A stretch of 64,000 nucleotides of DNA, taken from assembly GCF_004006665.1 (NCBI RefSeq), contig NZ_QOCL01000003.1:558001-622000 (forward strand), written 5' to 3'. The position numbers and the translations under genes are program-made. The stretch's first letter is position 1. Each line of letters opens with the position of its first letter. The DNA comes from Halobacteriovorax sp. HLS (GTDB taxonomy: Bacteria > Bdellovibrionota > Bacteriovoracia > Bacteriovoracales > Bacteriovoracaceae). The notes below the pieces were generated by a model. It worked only from the letters and a program-made list of their open reading frames with translations. It ran no database searches and had not been told where the DNA came from. Of this stretch, positions 35,834 to 44,901 are shown piece after piece.

Positions 35834-36889
35834 TTACTTCTTAAAATCAAAATGAAAAGATGTTCCATTTCCGAGCTCACTCTCGAGTGAGATATCGATG
35901 GAAAGGTAGTCACATAGCCTCTTAGTTGTGGCCAGGCCAAGCCCGGTTCCTTTAACACTAGATTTAGAGTGACCTATGTAGAATGGCTCAAATATTTTTG
36001 CTTGATCTTCAGGGTCAATACCTTGTCCATGATCACAAATTGTTACACGATATACATCATCAGCTAACTGACTTCCCTTTATTGTAATAACTGGAATATC
36101 CTCGGTCTTAGGAAACTTCATAGCGTTACTAATGATATTTTGGAAAATAACCGCCAACTCATTTTTTGAACTTCTGACAGATCCAAGTTGTGAAAATGTG
36201 ATATTGGCCCCAGTTTCAATGATTCTAGACTTCAAATCAAAAAGTACTGACTCGACCAATGGGTGGAGCTCTATTGGAGATAACTCTTTCTTGATACCTA
36301 CACTTGTAGAAAAGTCGTAAAGATCATCGAGAGTTTCATGAGCTCTTTTAGAAAGTGATTCAATATGCTCTAAGTCTTTTACAGCCTGCTCAGGCAAGCA
36401 ATCTCTGTATTCATCAATAAAATAATTTAGATATGACTCCATACTTCTAAGGGGTGTAGAGAAATCATGACAAACCATTTTAGTAAAGACAGAAAGCTTC
36501 TCATTCAAGCTCTCTAATTCTCTAATATGAGAGAATCTCTCAATTGCGTATTGTATAGTTTTTTGTAACAAAACTTTATCAAGACGACTCTTCTCAATAT
36601 AATCTTGCGCACCTAAGCGAACTTGTTCGACACCAAGTTCCTCGTTAGTAAGCGAAGTTAATATTATAACAGGCAATTGATTATAGACATTAGTTAGAAA
36701 TTCAAGAGTCATTGCAGAAGTAGCATCTACTAAGAAAAGATCACAAAGTAAAATATCAGGTTTCACTCGCTCAATTGTCTCCTGCAGGTTAGAAATTAGT
36801 CCAGTAGATTCAATTTCTGCAATTCCTTCTAGCATAGACTCAATTAATTCCAAGTGGTCTATATTATCCTCAATCAACAATATCTTCAT
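35834..36889 (-). CDS. Receiver-histidine kinase (cytoplasmic)
   Basis: The 351-residue protein has an N-terminal receiver domain (D50 acceptor in LLCDLFL) and a histidine kinase core with H141 (MVCHDFSTPLRS), N-box IFQNIISNAMKF, and G-boxes CDHGQGIDPED and GTGLGLATT. No membrane helix or PAS domain is present. The receiver-first order means it is probably itself a phosphorylation target whose kinase activity is switched by an upstream sensor. It is the last of three genes in an operon; its ATG overlaps the preceding receiver gene's TGA by 4 bases. Confidence 0.92.
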   Translation of the reverse strand: MKILLIEDNIDHLELIESMLEGIAEIESTGLISNLQETIERVKPDILLCDLFLVDATSAMTLEFLTNVYNQLPVIILTSLTNEELGVEQVRLGAQDYIEKSRLDKVLLQKTIQYAIERFSHIRELESLNEKLSVFTKMVCHDFSTPLRSMESYLNYFIDEYRDCLPEQAVKDLEHIESLSKRAHETLDDLYDFSTSVGIKKELSPIELHPLVESVLFDLKSRIIETGANITFSQLGSVRSSKNELAVIFQNIISNAMKFPKTEDIPVITIKGSQLADDVYRVTICDHGQGIDPEDQAKIFEPFYIGHSKSSVKGTGLGLATTKRLCDYLSIDISLESELGNGTSFHFDFKK

Positions 36890-37287
36890 ACTTGATCACC
36901 TAGTTTAAATAAAAATTTTTCAATTATATATTTCATTTTCAAATCAAATCCAATAGAAGTCACAGACTTTATGAGAAAATCATTTGCTCCTATTGTTAAA
37001 CACTCATTACGTTCTTCCTCAATAATTGAAGAACTTAGAATAACAACGGGAATTGATGATATTTCATTATTTTCTCGAATACGCTTTAATGTGCTCTTTC
37101 CATCTAAAACGGGCATAGTTATATCTAAAAACACTAAATCAGGTTTAAGCTCGCCGTCCAAGTAGTCTAAAAAAACTTGTCCATTGATGAAGTGCTTAAC
37201 TATTATTTCATCATCAATAACTTTGATCATTTCAGAAAAAAGATCTGCATGATCTAAATTATCGTCTACAATGCCCACAAAGCTCAT
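36886..37287 (-). CDS. Stand-alone receiver (CheY-like)
   Basis: This 133-residue receiver has the acidic pair D8-D9 (VDDN), D55 (FLDITMP) and a conserved lysine in FLIKS. The start at ATG 37287 has GGAGG seven bases upstream, within the end of the kinase gene. ATG at 37290 is also possible but its spacing is only 4. It overlaps the kinase TGA and the next gene by a few bases, so the three genes are translationally coupled. It may shuttle phosphate from the membrane kinase. Confidence 0.9.
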   Translation of the reverse strand: MSFVGIVDDNLDHADLFSEMIKVIDDEIIVKHFINGQVFLDYLDGELKPDLVFLDITMPVLDGKSTLKRIRENNEISSIPVVILSSSIIEEERNECLTIGANDFLIKSVTSIGFDLKMKYIIEKFLFKLGDQV

Positions 37288-39512
37288 CATGATGCCTCCG
37301 GTAACGGAGTAAGTGAATCTGCGTTGACAACAGGAATCTTGAAAGTGACACAAATTCCAAAAGGAGAACATCTGCTTGTCCAAATCTCTCCATGATGAGC
37401 TAAAACAATCTCTTTACAAATTGCTAGCCCTATTCCCTTTCCCTTAATATTATAGTCATCTCCAACTTGCTTAAATATATCAAAGACAATATCCAGTTCA
37501 TCGTCCTCAAGGCCAACACCATTATCAATGACTTCAAATATGCAACTTCCATCTTCTTCAGTAACTCTTAGAATTAATCGTAATTTTCTTTCATTAGATT
37601 TATATTTTATAGAATTTATTATTAGATTTGATAGAACTTGCATTATTTTTGTTTTATCACCTGTTATATAAGAACACTCTATCTGAATATCAACACTTCC
37701 ATTCACGGAGACCAATTCAACTTCAACTTGTGACAAAACCTCTTTTAGAAGCTCTCGCGTATCTATTTTTTCAATTTTAAGGTTTGCTAAAAGGGCCATG
37801 GAAAAATCTTGCAAACTGCAAAGTAAAGAATCAACAACTGAAATATTGTAAGTAATTCTTTCAAAGAATCTATCCTGCTTCTTATTCAAGATATCTTTTA
37901 ATTCGGTACGAAGAACTTTCGAAAATCCTCCAATTGTGACAAGAGGCGAACGAAGATCATGAGACACAATATAATTGAATTTCTTTAGCTCACTATTTGC
38001 TTCAGTCAACTTCATCTTCTGTTGATGCTCACGCGTTATATCGAATCTAATTGAAATAAATTTTACTATTTGACCATTTTTATCTAGAAATGGAACAATA
38101 GTTGAATCTACCCAATAGTACTCACCTTCTTTAGTACGATTTTTAATAACACCAGACCAAACCCTTCCCTCATTAAGAGTTTTCCAAAAATCACGAAAAA
38201 ATGATTGAGAATGAAAACCAGAGTTAACTACTCGATGAGTCCTACCTATTAATTCATGCTTTTCATATCCAGATACTTCACAGAACTTATCATTAACATA
38301 AGTAATAACCCCTTTTGAATCAGTCTCTGCTACAATTGCTGACACATCTAGGGCATCTTTTTGAAACTTTAAGTCTTGATTAGATTTAATTAGCTTTTCA
38401 GAGAGTTGGATTAGAGAGTCGGATATTGCCTCAACTTCATTATCATATTTTTGTGCACCTATTTCGCTATTGCTATAGTACTTCGAAACAAGTTCACCAA
38501 GCTTAGCAATTGGTCTAAAAACTCTTCTAAGAGTAAAATAAGTTATCGTCACAACAATTATAAACATAATGCTTATTGGAAGAAGATCTTTAAAGAATTC
38601 ACCTAAAACTTTTTTGAAGAAAATGACCTTATTCATTGAGGATATTACATAAATTCTTTGTTGTAATTTTGTGCTTCCATATTCGATAGAACCAAAGGTG
38701 TAATACATGCCTTCAATTTCGTCGAATTCTACCATTTTACTTTTTCCTAAACCTTGAACAAGCTTTAAAAATTCTTTAGGAGGAACAGTTAACGTGTTTG
38801 TCTTATCATCAAGTGTGATCCTATTATTTGAATCATAGACAAGCTCCTTTAATGAATTCATAAAAAGAACATTTTGATCCTTTTGCAACAGAGTCTCAAA
38901 ACTATGAAACAAATGATGTAACGACATATTAATGACTATGAAACCATAAGGAGTACCAGACTTTGTGTATAGAATTTTCGCTGATCGCAACATTAAGCTC
39001 AAAGGTCTAGAGAACTCATTATTTTCTTTATTGAAATTTACTGGAGACAAGTAAACATCGCTAGAACTAAAACTTTTTAACTCTTTAAAGTAAATTTCAT
39101 CTTCTTTTTGTTGTAACTCAGAACCTTTAACTCTACTAACTTTTCCATCAGAATAGTTAATTCTAAAGACCTCTCGCCCTTTCTTAAAGCTTACAATCCT
39201 AATTTGCTTATAAATCTCTTTTGCCGTCATTATTTTTGAAAATTGCTCGTAGAGACGCTTATCTTCAATTTCATAATCAACGAGCTTTTGAACTTCACTT
39301 AAGTCTGCAACAAACTCTGTATCATTGGAGAGCTCTTTAATTCGTGCGTTAAAAACCCTTTCAATTATTTGTGAATTCTTGGTCCATTCGCCAATATATA
39401 ACTGTAACTTAGATTTATATGACCAATAAGACTGCGATACAATAAAGAAAAGAAGTAACCCTAAAACAATGCTAATAAGCTTATAGAATATCTTACTTCC
39501 AATTGACTTCAC
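37287..39512 (-). CDS. Membrane PAS sensor histidine kinase
   Basis: The protein (741 residues from GTG) has TM1 near 9-28, a large extracytoplasmic region (about 30-305) of dCache-like character, TM2 near 310-330, a HAMP-like linker, a PAS/PAC pair (about 385-500, with FCEVSGY), and a HisKA core with H518 (IVSHDLRSPLV). HATPase motifs are NLIINSIKY, VIDNGVGLED and GKGIGLAIC. The GTG start at 39512 has GAGGA five bases upstream, better than the TTG at 39551. It heads a three-gene phosphorelay operon with two overlapping downstream receivers. Its H-box is of the HDLRSPL type. Confidence 0.92.
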   Translation of the reverse strand: MKSIGSKIFYKLISIVLGLLLFFIVSQSYWSYKSKLQLYIGEWTKNSQIIERVFNARIKELSNDTEFVADLSEVQKLVDYEIEDKRLYEQFSKIMTAKEIYKQIRIVSFKKGREVFRINYSDGKVSRVKGSELQQKEDEIYFKELKSFSSSDVYLSPVNFNKENNEFSRPLSLMLRSAKILYTKSGTPYGFIVINMSLHHLFHSFETLLQKDQNVLFMNSLKELVYDSNNRITLDDKTNTLTVPPKEFLKLVQGLGKSKMVEFDEIEGMYYTFGSIEYGSTKLQQRIYVISSMNKVIFFKKVLGEFFKDLLPISIMFIIVVTITYFTLRRVFRPIAKLGELVSKYYSNSEIGAQKYDNEVEAISDSLIQLSEKLIKSNQDLKFQKDALDVSAIVAETDSKGVITYVNDKFCEVSGYEKHELIGRTHRVVNSGFHSQSFFRDFWKTLNEGRVWSGVIKNRTKEGEYYWVDSTIVPFLDKNGQIVKFISIRFDITREHQQKMKLTEANSELKKFNYIVSHDLRSPLVTIGGFSKVLRTELKDILNKKQDRFFERITYNISVVDSLLCSLQDFSMALLANLKIEKIDTRELLKEVLSQVEVELVSVNGSVDIQIECSYITGDKTKIMQVLSNLIINSIKYKSNERKLRLILRVTEEDGSCIFEVIDNGVGLEDDELDIVFDIFKQVGDDYNIKGKGIGLAICKEIVLAHHGEIWTSRCSPFGICVTFKIPVVNADSLTPLPEAS

Positions 39513-39696
39513 AGCATTCCTCAGTAAAAGATTAAAGGTATATTTTACCAATTTATCGTTAAGCTGATCAGTAAATTAAAATCATTTTATACTTAAGCTA
39601 AGTTTAAATACATAGTAAGATTATTATGAATAAGTGATAGAAACTCTTAAGATTAAATCAGTAAAAGGTCATATTTTCGAACAAAGAAGTGCACTA

Positions 39697-40680
39697 TTAT
39701 TTTATTTTTAAAAACTCAGAAAAGTAATACTCTACGATATTAGTATAAATATCGATCTTCTTATCTAAGTCAAACTTACCTGGTGCTTCTAAAGTGTAAG
39801 AATAGAATACATTCATATTATGCCTATAAAAGCCCTTAACGGTCCCAATATTACTTGAAGCCACTTCACCTGGAGCGTAGAGATCATAGGCCTTTTTATT
39901 ACTTGTGGCCGACATCATCTCCCCAGGGTATTGTCCTAACTTATCAGTAACAAGGTAATTGGTATCTATATTAGAGAGAACATTCTTTGTAAGATAGTTG
40001 TCATCGACTTCAGACTTGATAATAAAGAATTTATCTCGAGTTGGTGCTTCATGAAGATCTAATGAAAGGTCAAAATGTTCATCCTCGTGTGTACTTCTTA
40101 AAATATTAGTTACACGCTGCTCGGCAGACTTTTTAAAAGTTCTGTTGAGGTCTATATTATTATTCAGCCTCCTCGAATTATTCTTAAGACCACCAGGGTT
40201 GAGATAAGGAATTATAACAATATCAAAGTTATTTCTGACATGAGGGTTGTAGATATTCTTTTTTATAAATTCTAAACTAGTAACAACGCCTGCTGACTCA
40301 TTTCCATGAACACCTGCTGTGATTACAACCTTTTTTCTTGGCGTAGCTCCTCTGCCAGGAATATCAATTCTTAATATATCTTCACCATCATAATGACCAA
40401 TAGACTTAACACTCAATTCATTTCTGTAAATATGAGGAAGACTTCTTATATACTTGCTCACTCTTTCTAAATTTAAATGATAATCAACATACTCAGAAGA
40501 CTTAACAACAGAGCGAAAGAAGTAGTTGGTTCCACTCCCTTTTTTCGAGTGCAATATATTATAAATCGAATCATTGCAGCTTTGTTCTAACGCTGCAGGA
40601 GTTCTAGATATTGTCGAATGAGAACATGACAATTGAACAAGTGTAGCGAGCAATAGAAAAATAAAGGTAACTGGTTTTAT
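39697..40680 (-). CDS. M14 carboxypeptidase-like lipoprotein (unusual start)
   Basis: The protein has M14 zinc-peptidase motifs: GVHGNES (zinc H and E), an NPGGLKNN...RRLNNNIDLNR segment, LDLHEAPT (zinc H) and a C-terminal YTLEAPG (catalytic E). Only a TTG at 40653 gives a conventional start, but it cuts off most of the lipoprotein signal peptide. If translation begins at an ATA at 40680, with GGAG five bases upstream, the start reads IKPVTFIFLLLATLVQLSC, a textbook lipoprotein signal with LVQLSC as lipobox. An AUA start is rare, so this is a proposal. It probably trims peptides, perhaps from peptidoglycan or prey. Confidence 0.8.
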   Translation of the reverse strand: MKPVTFIFLLLATLVQLSCSHSTISRTPAALEQSCNDSIYNILHSKKGSGTNYFFRSVVKSSEYVDYHLNLERVSKYIRSLPHIYRNELSVKSIGHYDGEDILRIDIPGRGATPRKKVVITAGVHGNESAGVVTSLEFIKKNIYNPHVRNNFDIVIIPYLNPGGLKNNSRRLNNNIDLNRTFKKSAEQRVTNILRSTHEDEHFDLSLDLHEAPTRDKFFIIKSEVDDNYLTKNVLSNIDTNYLVTDKLGQYPGEMMSATSNKKAYDLYAPGEVASSNIGTVKGFYRHNMNVFYSYTLEAPGKFDLDKKIDIYTNIVEYYFSEFLKIK

Positions 40681-40787
40681 AACATCTCCATATATGTATC
40701 TTAATTTCGGTTTTTAGAGAAATAGGCCTTAGCATTTATTTATGAGTAATAATTAAACACTCTACCTAAATAAACTAAGGCATATGA

Positions 40788-41066
40788 CTAAAGAATTAGG
40801 TCAAACCTACAATCTATGGCCTTATCTCTAATTTCTATTAAATCTTGATAATCACTTGAATTATACCAGGCCAGAGCAGTATCTTTTGATGGGAATTCAA
40901 TAATAGATTTCCTGCTAAACCTATTTACCCCAGTAAGGCTTTCAATTTCACCCATTGCTATGAACTTACCTCCATACTTGTGAACTGTGGCCGGAGCTTT
41001 TTCTTTATACTTTGCTAAATACTGTGTATCCAGAATATTTAAATCAATTACGACATGAGCAACCAT
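40788..41066 (-). CDS. DUF1330 family protein
   Basis: This 92-residue protein has the DUF1330 ferredoxin-like pattern: an early AHVVIDL strand, YKEKAPATVHKYGGKF, FSRKSIIEFPS and a SSDYQDLIEIRDKAI helix. The family's function is unknown. AAAGGAGAAAGT precedes the ATG. It is divergent from a LysR-type regulator with 92 bases between, the typical layout in which the regulator controls the neighbour. Confidence 0.92.
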   Translation of the reverse strand: MVAHVVIDLNILDTQYLAKYKEKAPATVHKYGGKFIAMGEIESLTGVNRFSRKSIIEFPSKDTALAWYNSSDYQDLIEIRDKAIDCRFDLIL

Positions 41067-41158
41067 ACTTTCTCCTTTATTTTATTGCTATTGACAACAT
41101 CATAGGTAAAAAGAAAAATGTAAACAATAGAACAATTTTAAACACACTGTTTTGATAT
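41067..41158. promoter_or_regulatory. Divergent promoter/operator between DUF1330 and LysR genes
   Basis: The gap contains a TTGACA hexamer (41091-41096) for the rightward gene, with a poor -10 match 17 bases later. An inverted AAACA...TGTTT element (about 41140-41154) just before the LysR ATG is a plausible LysR-type operator. No ribosome site precedes that ATG. Confidence 0.35.
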
Positions 41159-42058
41159 ATGAACAATCTAAAGTCTTTCAATTCACTTATAATATTTACT
41201 GAAATTGCCAAGTTCAAGTCTTTTACTTTAGCAGCAAAACACATGGGTCTTAGTAAATCATCAGTGAGTCAACAACTCACAAAGCTCGAAAAAGAAGTTG
41301 GTCAACAGCTTATTAAAAGAAACACTAGAGGACTCAGCCTCACTCCCGCCGGAGAGATATTGTTTAAAAAAACAGAACATTTAAATGGGCAGATAACTAA
41401 CGCTCTTAAGGAGCTTAATGACTTTGAAGAAGAACCTTCGGGAGTATTTGCGTTATCATTTCCATTTTTCTTAGAGTCATTTGTAATAATTCCAGCAATT
41501 ACTGCTCTATCAAGAGAGTTTCCAAAGCTTAAATATAAACTCATAATGACTGATCAACTAATGGATCTTGTAGAAAATGATTTAGATGCTTCTATCTTTG
41601 CTGGAAATCTTCCAGACAGTAACTACAAGGTACAAGACGTTGGGACAACTACGGAACATTTCTATTTATCAAAAAATAGTGTTGCTAAGATCAATGGAAA
41701 TACAATTGAAAAAAGTATCCGTGATCTCAAGTGGCTTTCCGTTCCATGGCAAAAGGATTTAGTCTTAACCAGCACAAATGGCTCTAAAAAGAAGATCCAA
41801 CTAGAAGTCTTTGCAAATTGCAACAATCTGATGAGCTCTCTACATTTAGCAGAGAATGATGTCGGCCTAGTATTACTCCCCGATATTGTTAAAGAGCGTC
41901 TTCAAAAAAATGACAAACTAGTTTCAGTTTTTGAAGAGTACAAGGGCAATACTTGGAAAGTGAAGTTTCTCCACTCTTACAATAAAGATAAACCTAAATA
42001 CATAGATCGCTTTTATCAATTAGCGAAGTACTATTTTCTAAAATCACAACTCGCTTAA
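41159..42058 (+). CDS. LysR-type transcriptional regulator
   Basis: The 299-residue protein has the N-terminal winged helix-turn-helix (about 5-65, with FTLAAKHMGLSKSSVSQQLTKLE) and the C-terminal substrate-binding domain (from about 95). The length is normal for LysR. No ribosome site is visible before ATG 41159; the mRNA might be leaderless or start very close to the ATG. It faces away from the DUF1330 gene and probably regulates it. A terminator for the opposite gene follows its stop. Confidence 0.95.
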   Translation: MNNLKSFNSLIIFTEIAKFKSFTLAAKHMGLSKSSVSQQLTKLEKEVGQQLIKRNTRGLSLTPAGEILFKKTEHLNGQITNALKELNDFEEEPSGVFALSFPFFLESFVIIPAITALSREFPKLKYKLIMTDQLMDLVENDLDASIFAGNLPDSNYKVQDVGTTTEHFYLSKNSVAKINGNTIEKSIRDLKWLSVPWQKDLVLTSTNGSKKKIQLEVFANCNNLMSSLHLAENDVGLVLLPDIVKERLQKNDKLVSVFEEYKGNTWKVKFLHSYNKDKPKYIDRFYQLAKYYFLKSQLA

Positions 42059-42063
42059 AATGA

Positions 42064-42096
42064 TAAAAAAAATTAAAGTAGGCACAAGGCCTACTT
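42064..42096 (-). terminator. Intrinsic terminator of the qNor gene
   Basis: The stem AAGTAGGC/GCCTACTT with a 5-base loop lies between the convergent LysR and qNor genes. In the leftward direction it is followed by TAATTTTTTTTAT, so it ends the qNor transcript. The stem may also slow transcription from the LysR side. Confidence 0.9.
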
Positions 42097-42107
42097 CAAT
42101 AAGTAAA

Positions 42108-44402
42108 TCAAGAACAACTTCCACAACAACTTTCACCTTCAGAGTCTATATCTCCTCCTTGGGCCTTAGTTGTTTTAAGTTTATAGAGACCAGTTTTATC
42201 TAACACTGCTACAGCATAACTTAGAGCACCAATAGCAAAAATAATATCTCCAATAGCTCTTAGCCATCGCAAATTTTGAATTAGCTCAGATTGCATCACT
42301 TCCTCACCTCTAGCATACCAAAGTCCAACATCAAGAGAAGCTGAAAACTGAATCATACCAATAGGAAGCAAACTAAGAACAATCATTAAGCCTAACCCAA
42401 TATTCATTCCCCAAAATGCGATCCCCACAGCTCTATCATTCCACTTCCTTTCATTGAACGCCGTTTGAACAATAAATAAAACAAGTCCAAGGGATAAAAG
42501 TCCATAAACTCCAAAAGTTGCACCATGAGCATGGACCGCAGTTGTATTAAGCCCCTGAAGGTAATAAAGAGCAATTGGAGGGTTAATTAAGAATCCAAAG
42601 ACACCAGCACCAATAAGGTTCCAAAAAGCAACACCAACAAAGAATGTTACAGGCCATTTATAATTTTTAGTCCAACTAGTTAGGTTTTGAACTCTAAATG
42701 TATGAAATGCTTCGTAACCAATTAATACAAGAGGAACAACTTCTAGTGCAGAAAAGCATGCTCCAATCGCACTAACTGAAGTAGGTGTTCCACTGAAATA
42801 TAAATGATGGAATGTACCAGGTATCCCTCCAACCAAGAAAATAGAAGTTGAAAGTAGTGACGCCTTAGTAGCAGACCTTGGTTTTATTAGACCTAGAGTT
42901 ACAAAGATAAAGGCAAGAGCAACGGTTGCGAATACCTCAAAGAATCCTTCAACCCAAAGGTGGACAACCCACCATCTCCAAAACTCCATTATACTAATAT
43001 GAGTTCTTGCTCCATAGAAAAGGCCCCCGCCATAGAAAAGACCAATTGCAATTGTTGAAGCAGCAAATAAAAGTAAAAGTTGCTTAGAATCCTTTGCAAT
43101 CTTTAAAGCTGGAGCGATACATCTCAACATCAACAGTAACCAAACACCAAGACCAACTAAGAGTAAGATTTGCCAGACTCTCCCTAGGTCAACATACTCA
43201 TAACCTTGATGACCAAACCAAAAACTAAGGTCTAGATCAATCAACTGATGAATGGCCATCGCCTCACCAGTAAGTGAACCACCTACGACCACGAGTAATG
43301 CACCAAAGAGGAAGTTAACACCAAACCTTTGATACTTTGGGTCCTTACCACCATTTATAATTGGTGCAATGAATAGTCCAGCGGCCAGGAATGAAGTTGC
43401 AATCCAAAATAGTGCAATTTGAATATGCCACGTTCTAGCAAGCGAATAAGGAACTATCTTTGATAATGGAAGACCATAGAAATCTTGCCCTTCAACAGTG
43501 TAGTGAGCAAGAACACCACCTAAAACTATTTGTAAAATAAACAGTAAAATGACAGTCGACCAGTACTTCCATAGGGCCTTCATAGAAGGAGTTAACTTAA
43601 AATTCTTTAACGGATCTTCTTTTGGTAGTGTAGAACTTATTTCATCTTCTTCTTTTTTGAAAGCATAGTACCAAACAAGTAGACCTACTGCTAACAGAAG
43701 AATTACAAAAGAAATAACAGACCAGAATATATTTTCACCTGTTGGAACGTTATTGATCAACGGCTCATGGGGCCAGTTATTAGTGTACGTATGATCTTTA
43801 CCTGGTCGATTAGAAGATGCTGCCCAAGTTGACCAATGAAAGAAGGCCATCATTTTTTCACGTTTTTCTACTGATGGTAGAACTTCTTCATGAATTGCAT
43901 ATGCTTTTCTGGTCTCTCTTAGTTCAGATGTATTACTAAATAAACTCATATAATAATTCTTAGTTTTAACGAAGGCCTGGTAACGAATTTCTGAGACCGT
44001 CACTTTAGAATTAACGACATTTGAATTTCTATAATCATCAAGCATTGATGCTTTAACCATCATTTGTTCATGAGTATTAAGCTCAGAAAACTTCTTTGAA
44101 AAGTTTAGCTTGCTGAAAATATCTTGATAATTAACTAACTCTCTATGTAACCAATCCGCTGTCCAATCTGGAGCCTGATAAGCTCCGTGCCCCCAAATAG
44201 AACCAATTTGCTGGCCACCAATAGATTGCCAAACAGTTTGGCCATCTAAAATGTCTTTTTCAGTGTAAATAACACCCACTGATTCGACCCTTAACTCACT
44301 GTAAATAGGAGGAGCACTTCTGTACACCTCACTGCCAAAAAAACCTAAAATAGTAAATGTTCCAGTTAGAACAAATACTAAGAGTAGCCAGTACTTTTTC
44401 AT
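42108..44402 (-). CDS. norB: Quinol-dependent nitric oxide reductase (qNor)
   Basis: The 764-residue protein is the single-subunit form: a first helix, an N-terminal periplasmic extension (about 30-200, with GQTVWQSIGGQQIGSIWGHGAY) and then 12-13 helices holding haem ligands (for example ARTWHIQIALFW) and non-haem iron histidines (HHLYFSG). It reduces two NO to N2O with electrons from quinol, detoxifying NO. The start at 44402 has GAGGAATTT before it; the upstream frame is not needed. The C-terminus ends in an unusual Cys-rich tail (ESCCGSCS), which could bind a metal. A divergent Rrf2/NsrR-like gene lies 101 bases away. Confidence 0.95.
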   Translation of the reverse strand: MKKYWLLLVFVLTGTFTILGFFGSEVYRSAPPIYSELRVESVGVIYTEKDILDGQTVWQSIGGQQIGSIWGHGAYQAPDWTADWLHRELVNYQDIFSKLNFSKKFSELNTHEQMMVKASMLDDYRNSNVVNSKVTVSEIRYQAFVKTKNYYMSLFSNTSELRETRKAYAIHEEVLPSVEKREKMMAFFHWSTWAASSNRPGKDHTYTNNWPHEPLINNVPTGENIFWSVISFVILLLAVGLLVWYYAFKKEEDEISSTLPKEDPLKNFKLTPSMKALWKYWSTVILLFILQIVLGGVLAHYTVEGQDFYGLPLSKIVPYSLARTWHIQIALFWIATSFLAAGLFIAPIINGGKDPKYQRFGVNFLFGALLVVVGGSLTGEAMAIHQLIDLDLSFWFGHQGYEYVDLGRVWQILLLVGLGVWLLLMLRCIAPALKIAKDSKQLLLLFAASTIAIGLFYGGGLFYGARTHISIMEFWRWWVVHLWVEGFFEVFATVALAFIFVTLGLIKPRSATKASLLSTSIFLVGGIPGTFHHLYFSGTPTSVSAIGACFSALEVVPLVLIGYEAFHTFRVQNLTSWTKNYKWPVTFFVGVAFWNLIGAGVFGFLINPPIALYYLQGLNTTAVHAHGATFGVYGLLSLGLVLFIVQTAFNERKWNDRAVGIAFWGMNIGLGLMIVLSLLPIGMIQFSASLDVGLWYARGEEVMQSELIQNLRWLRAIGDIIFAIGALSYAVAVLDKTGLYKLKTTKAQGGDIDSEGESCCGSCS

Positions 44403-44503
44403 AAATTCCTCATCTATCAGTTTATTATTATAATATTTATAATTTATATTAATATATATTAAATATATCTTTGTAAATACCAAATATCAATGTATTAATA
44501 ATT
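44403..44503. promoter_or_regulatory. AT-rich operator/promoter region between qNor and NsrR-like genes
   Basis: The 101-base gap is almost all A+T. It contains a perfect 14-bp palindrome TTAATATATATTAA at 44449-44462. An NO-responsive Rrf2 regulator would be expected to bind such a site and repress qNor. The assignment rests on position. Confidence 0.45.
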
Positions 44504-44893
44504 ATGCGATTAAAAACAAAAACTGATTACTGTATCAGAGTGCTAATTCATCTACAGAAAATGGACTCTAAGTTAAGAATTCAAGATATAGCTGATGCTC
44601 TACAGGTTTCTAAGAATCATTTAAGTGTGGCCGTAAATAAGCTATCTGAACTAGGGTATATTCACTCAACGCAAGGTCCTAAGGGTGGTATTGAGTTTAA
44701 TTATTCAGCAGGAGACAGGACTGTTGCAGAGCTAATATCCAAAGTTGAAGACTTTCAAGTTGTCGAATGCTTTGATCCTGCAAATAACTTATGTACCCTA
44801 TCTTCAAACTGTAAGTTAAAAGGGATGCTCGCTAAATCAACAACAGCTTTCTTAGACGAGCTCAAGAAGTATAAGATCAAGGATCTTATATAA
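44504..44893 (+). CDS. nsrR: Rrf2-family NO-responsive regulator (NsrR-like)
   Basis: The 129-residue protein has a winged helix (TKTDYCIRVLIHL, IQDIADALQVSKNHL), a GYIHSTQGPKGG wing and three cysteines, C89, C97 and C103. These resemble the Fe-S ligand set of NsrR/IscR-like proteins, though spacing (8 and 6) is slightly wider than in E. coli NsrR. Divergent from qNor, so it most likely senses NO and represses qNor. It overlaps no other gene; the second MscS gene lies 8 bases after its stop on the other strand. IscR-like identity is less likely because no isc genes are near. Confidence 0.88.
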   Translation: MRLKTKTDYCIRVLIHLQKMDSKLRIQDIADALQVSKNHLSVAVNKLSELGYIHSTQGPKGGIEFNYSAGDRTVAELISKVEDFQVVECFDPANNLCTLSSNCKLKGMLAKSTTAFLDELKKYKIKDLI

Positions 44894-44901
44894 ATAAGGC
44901 A

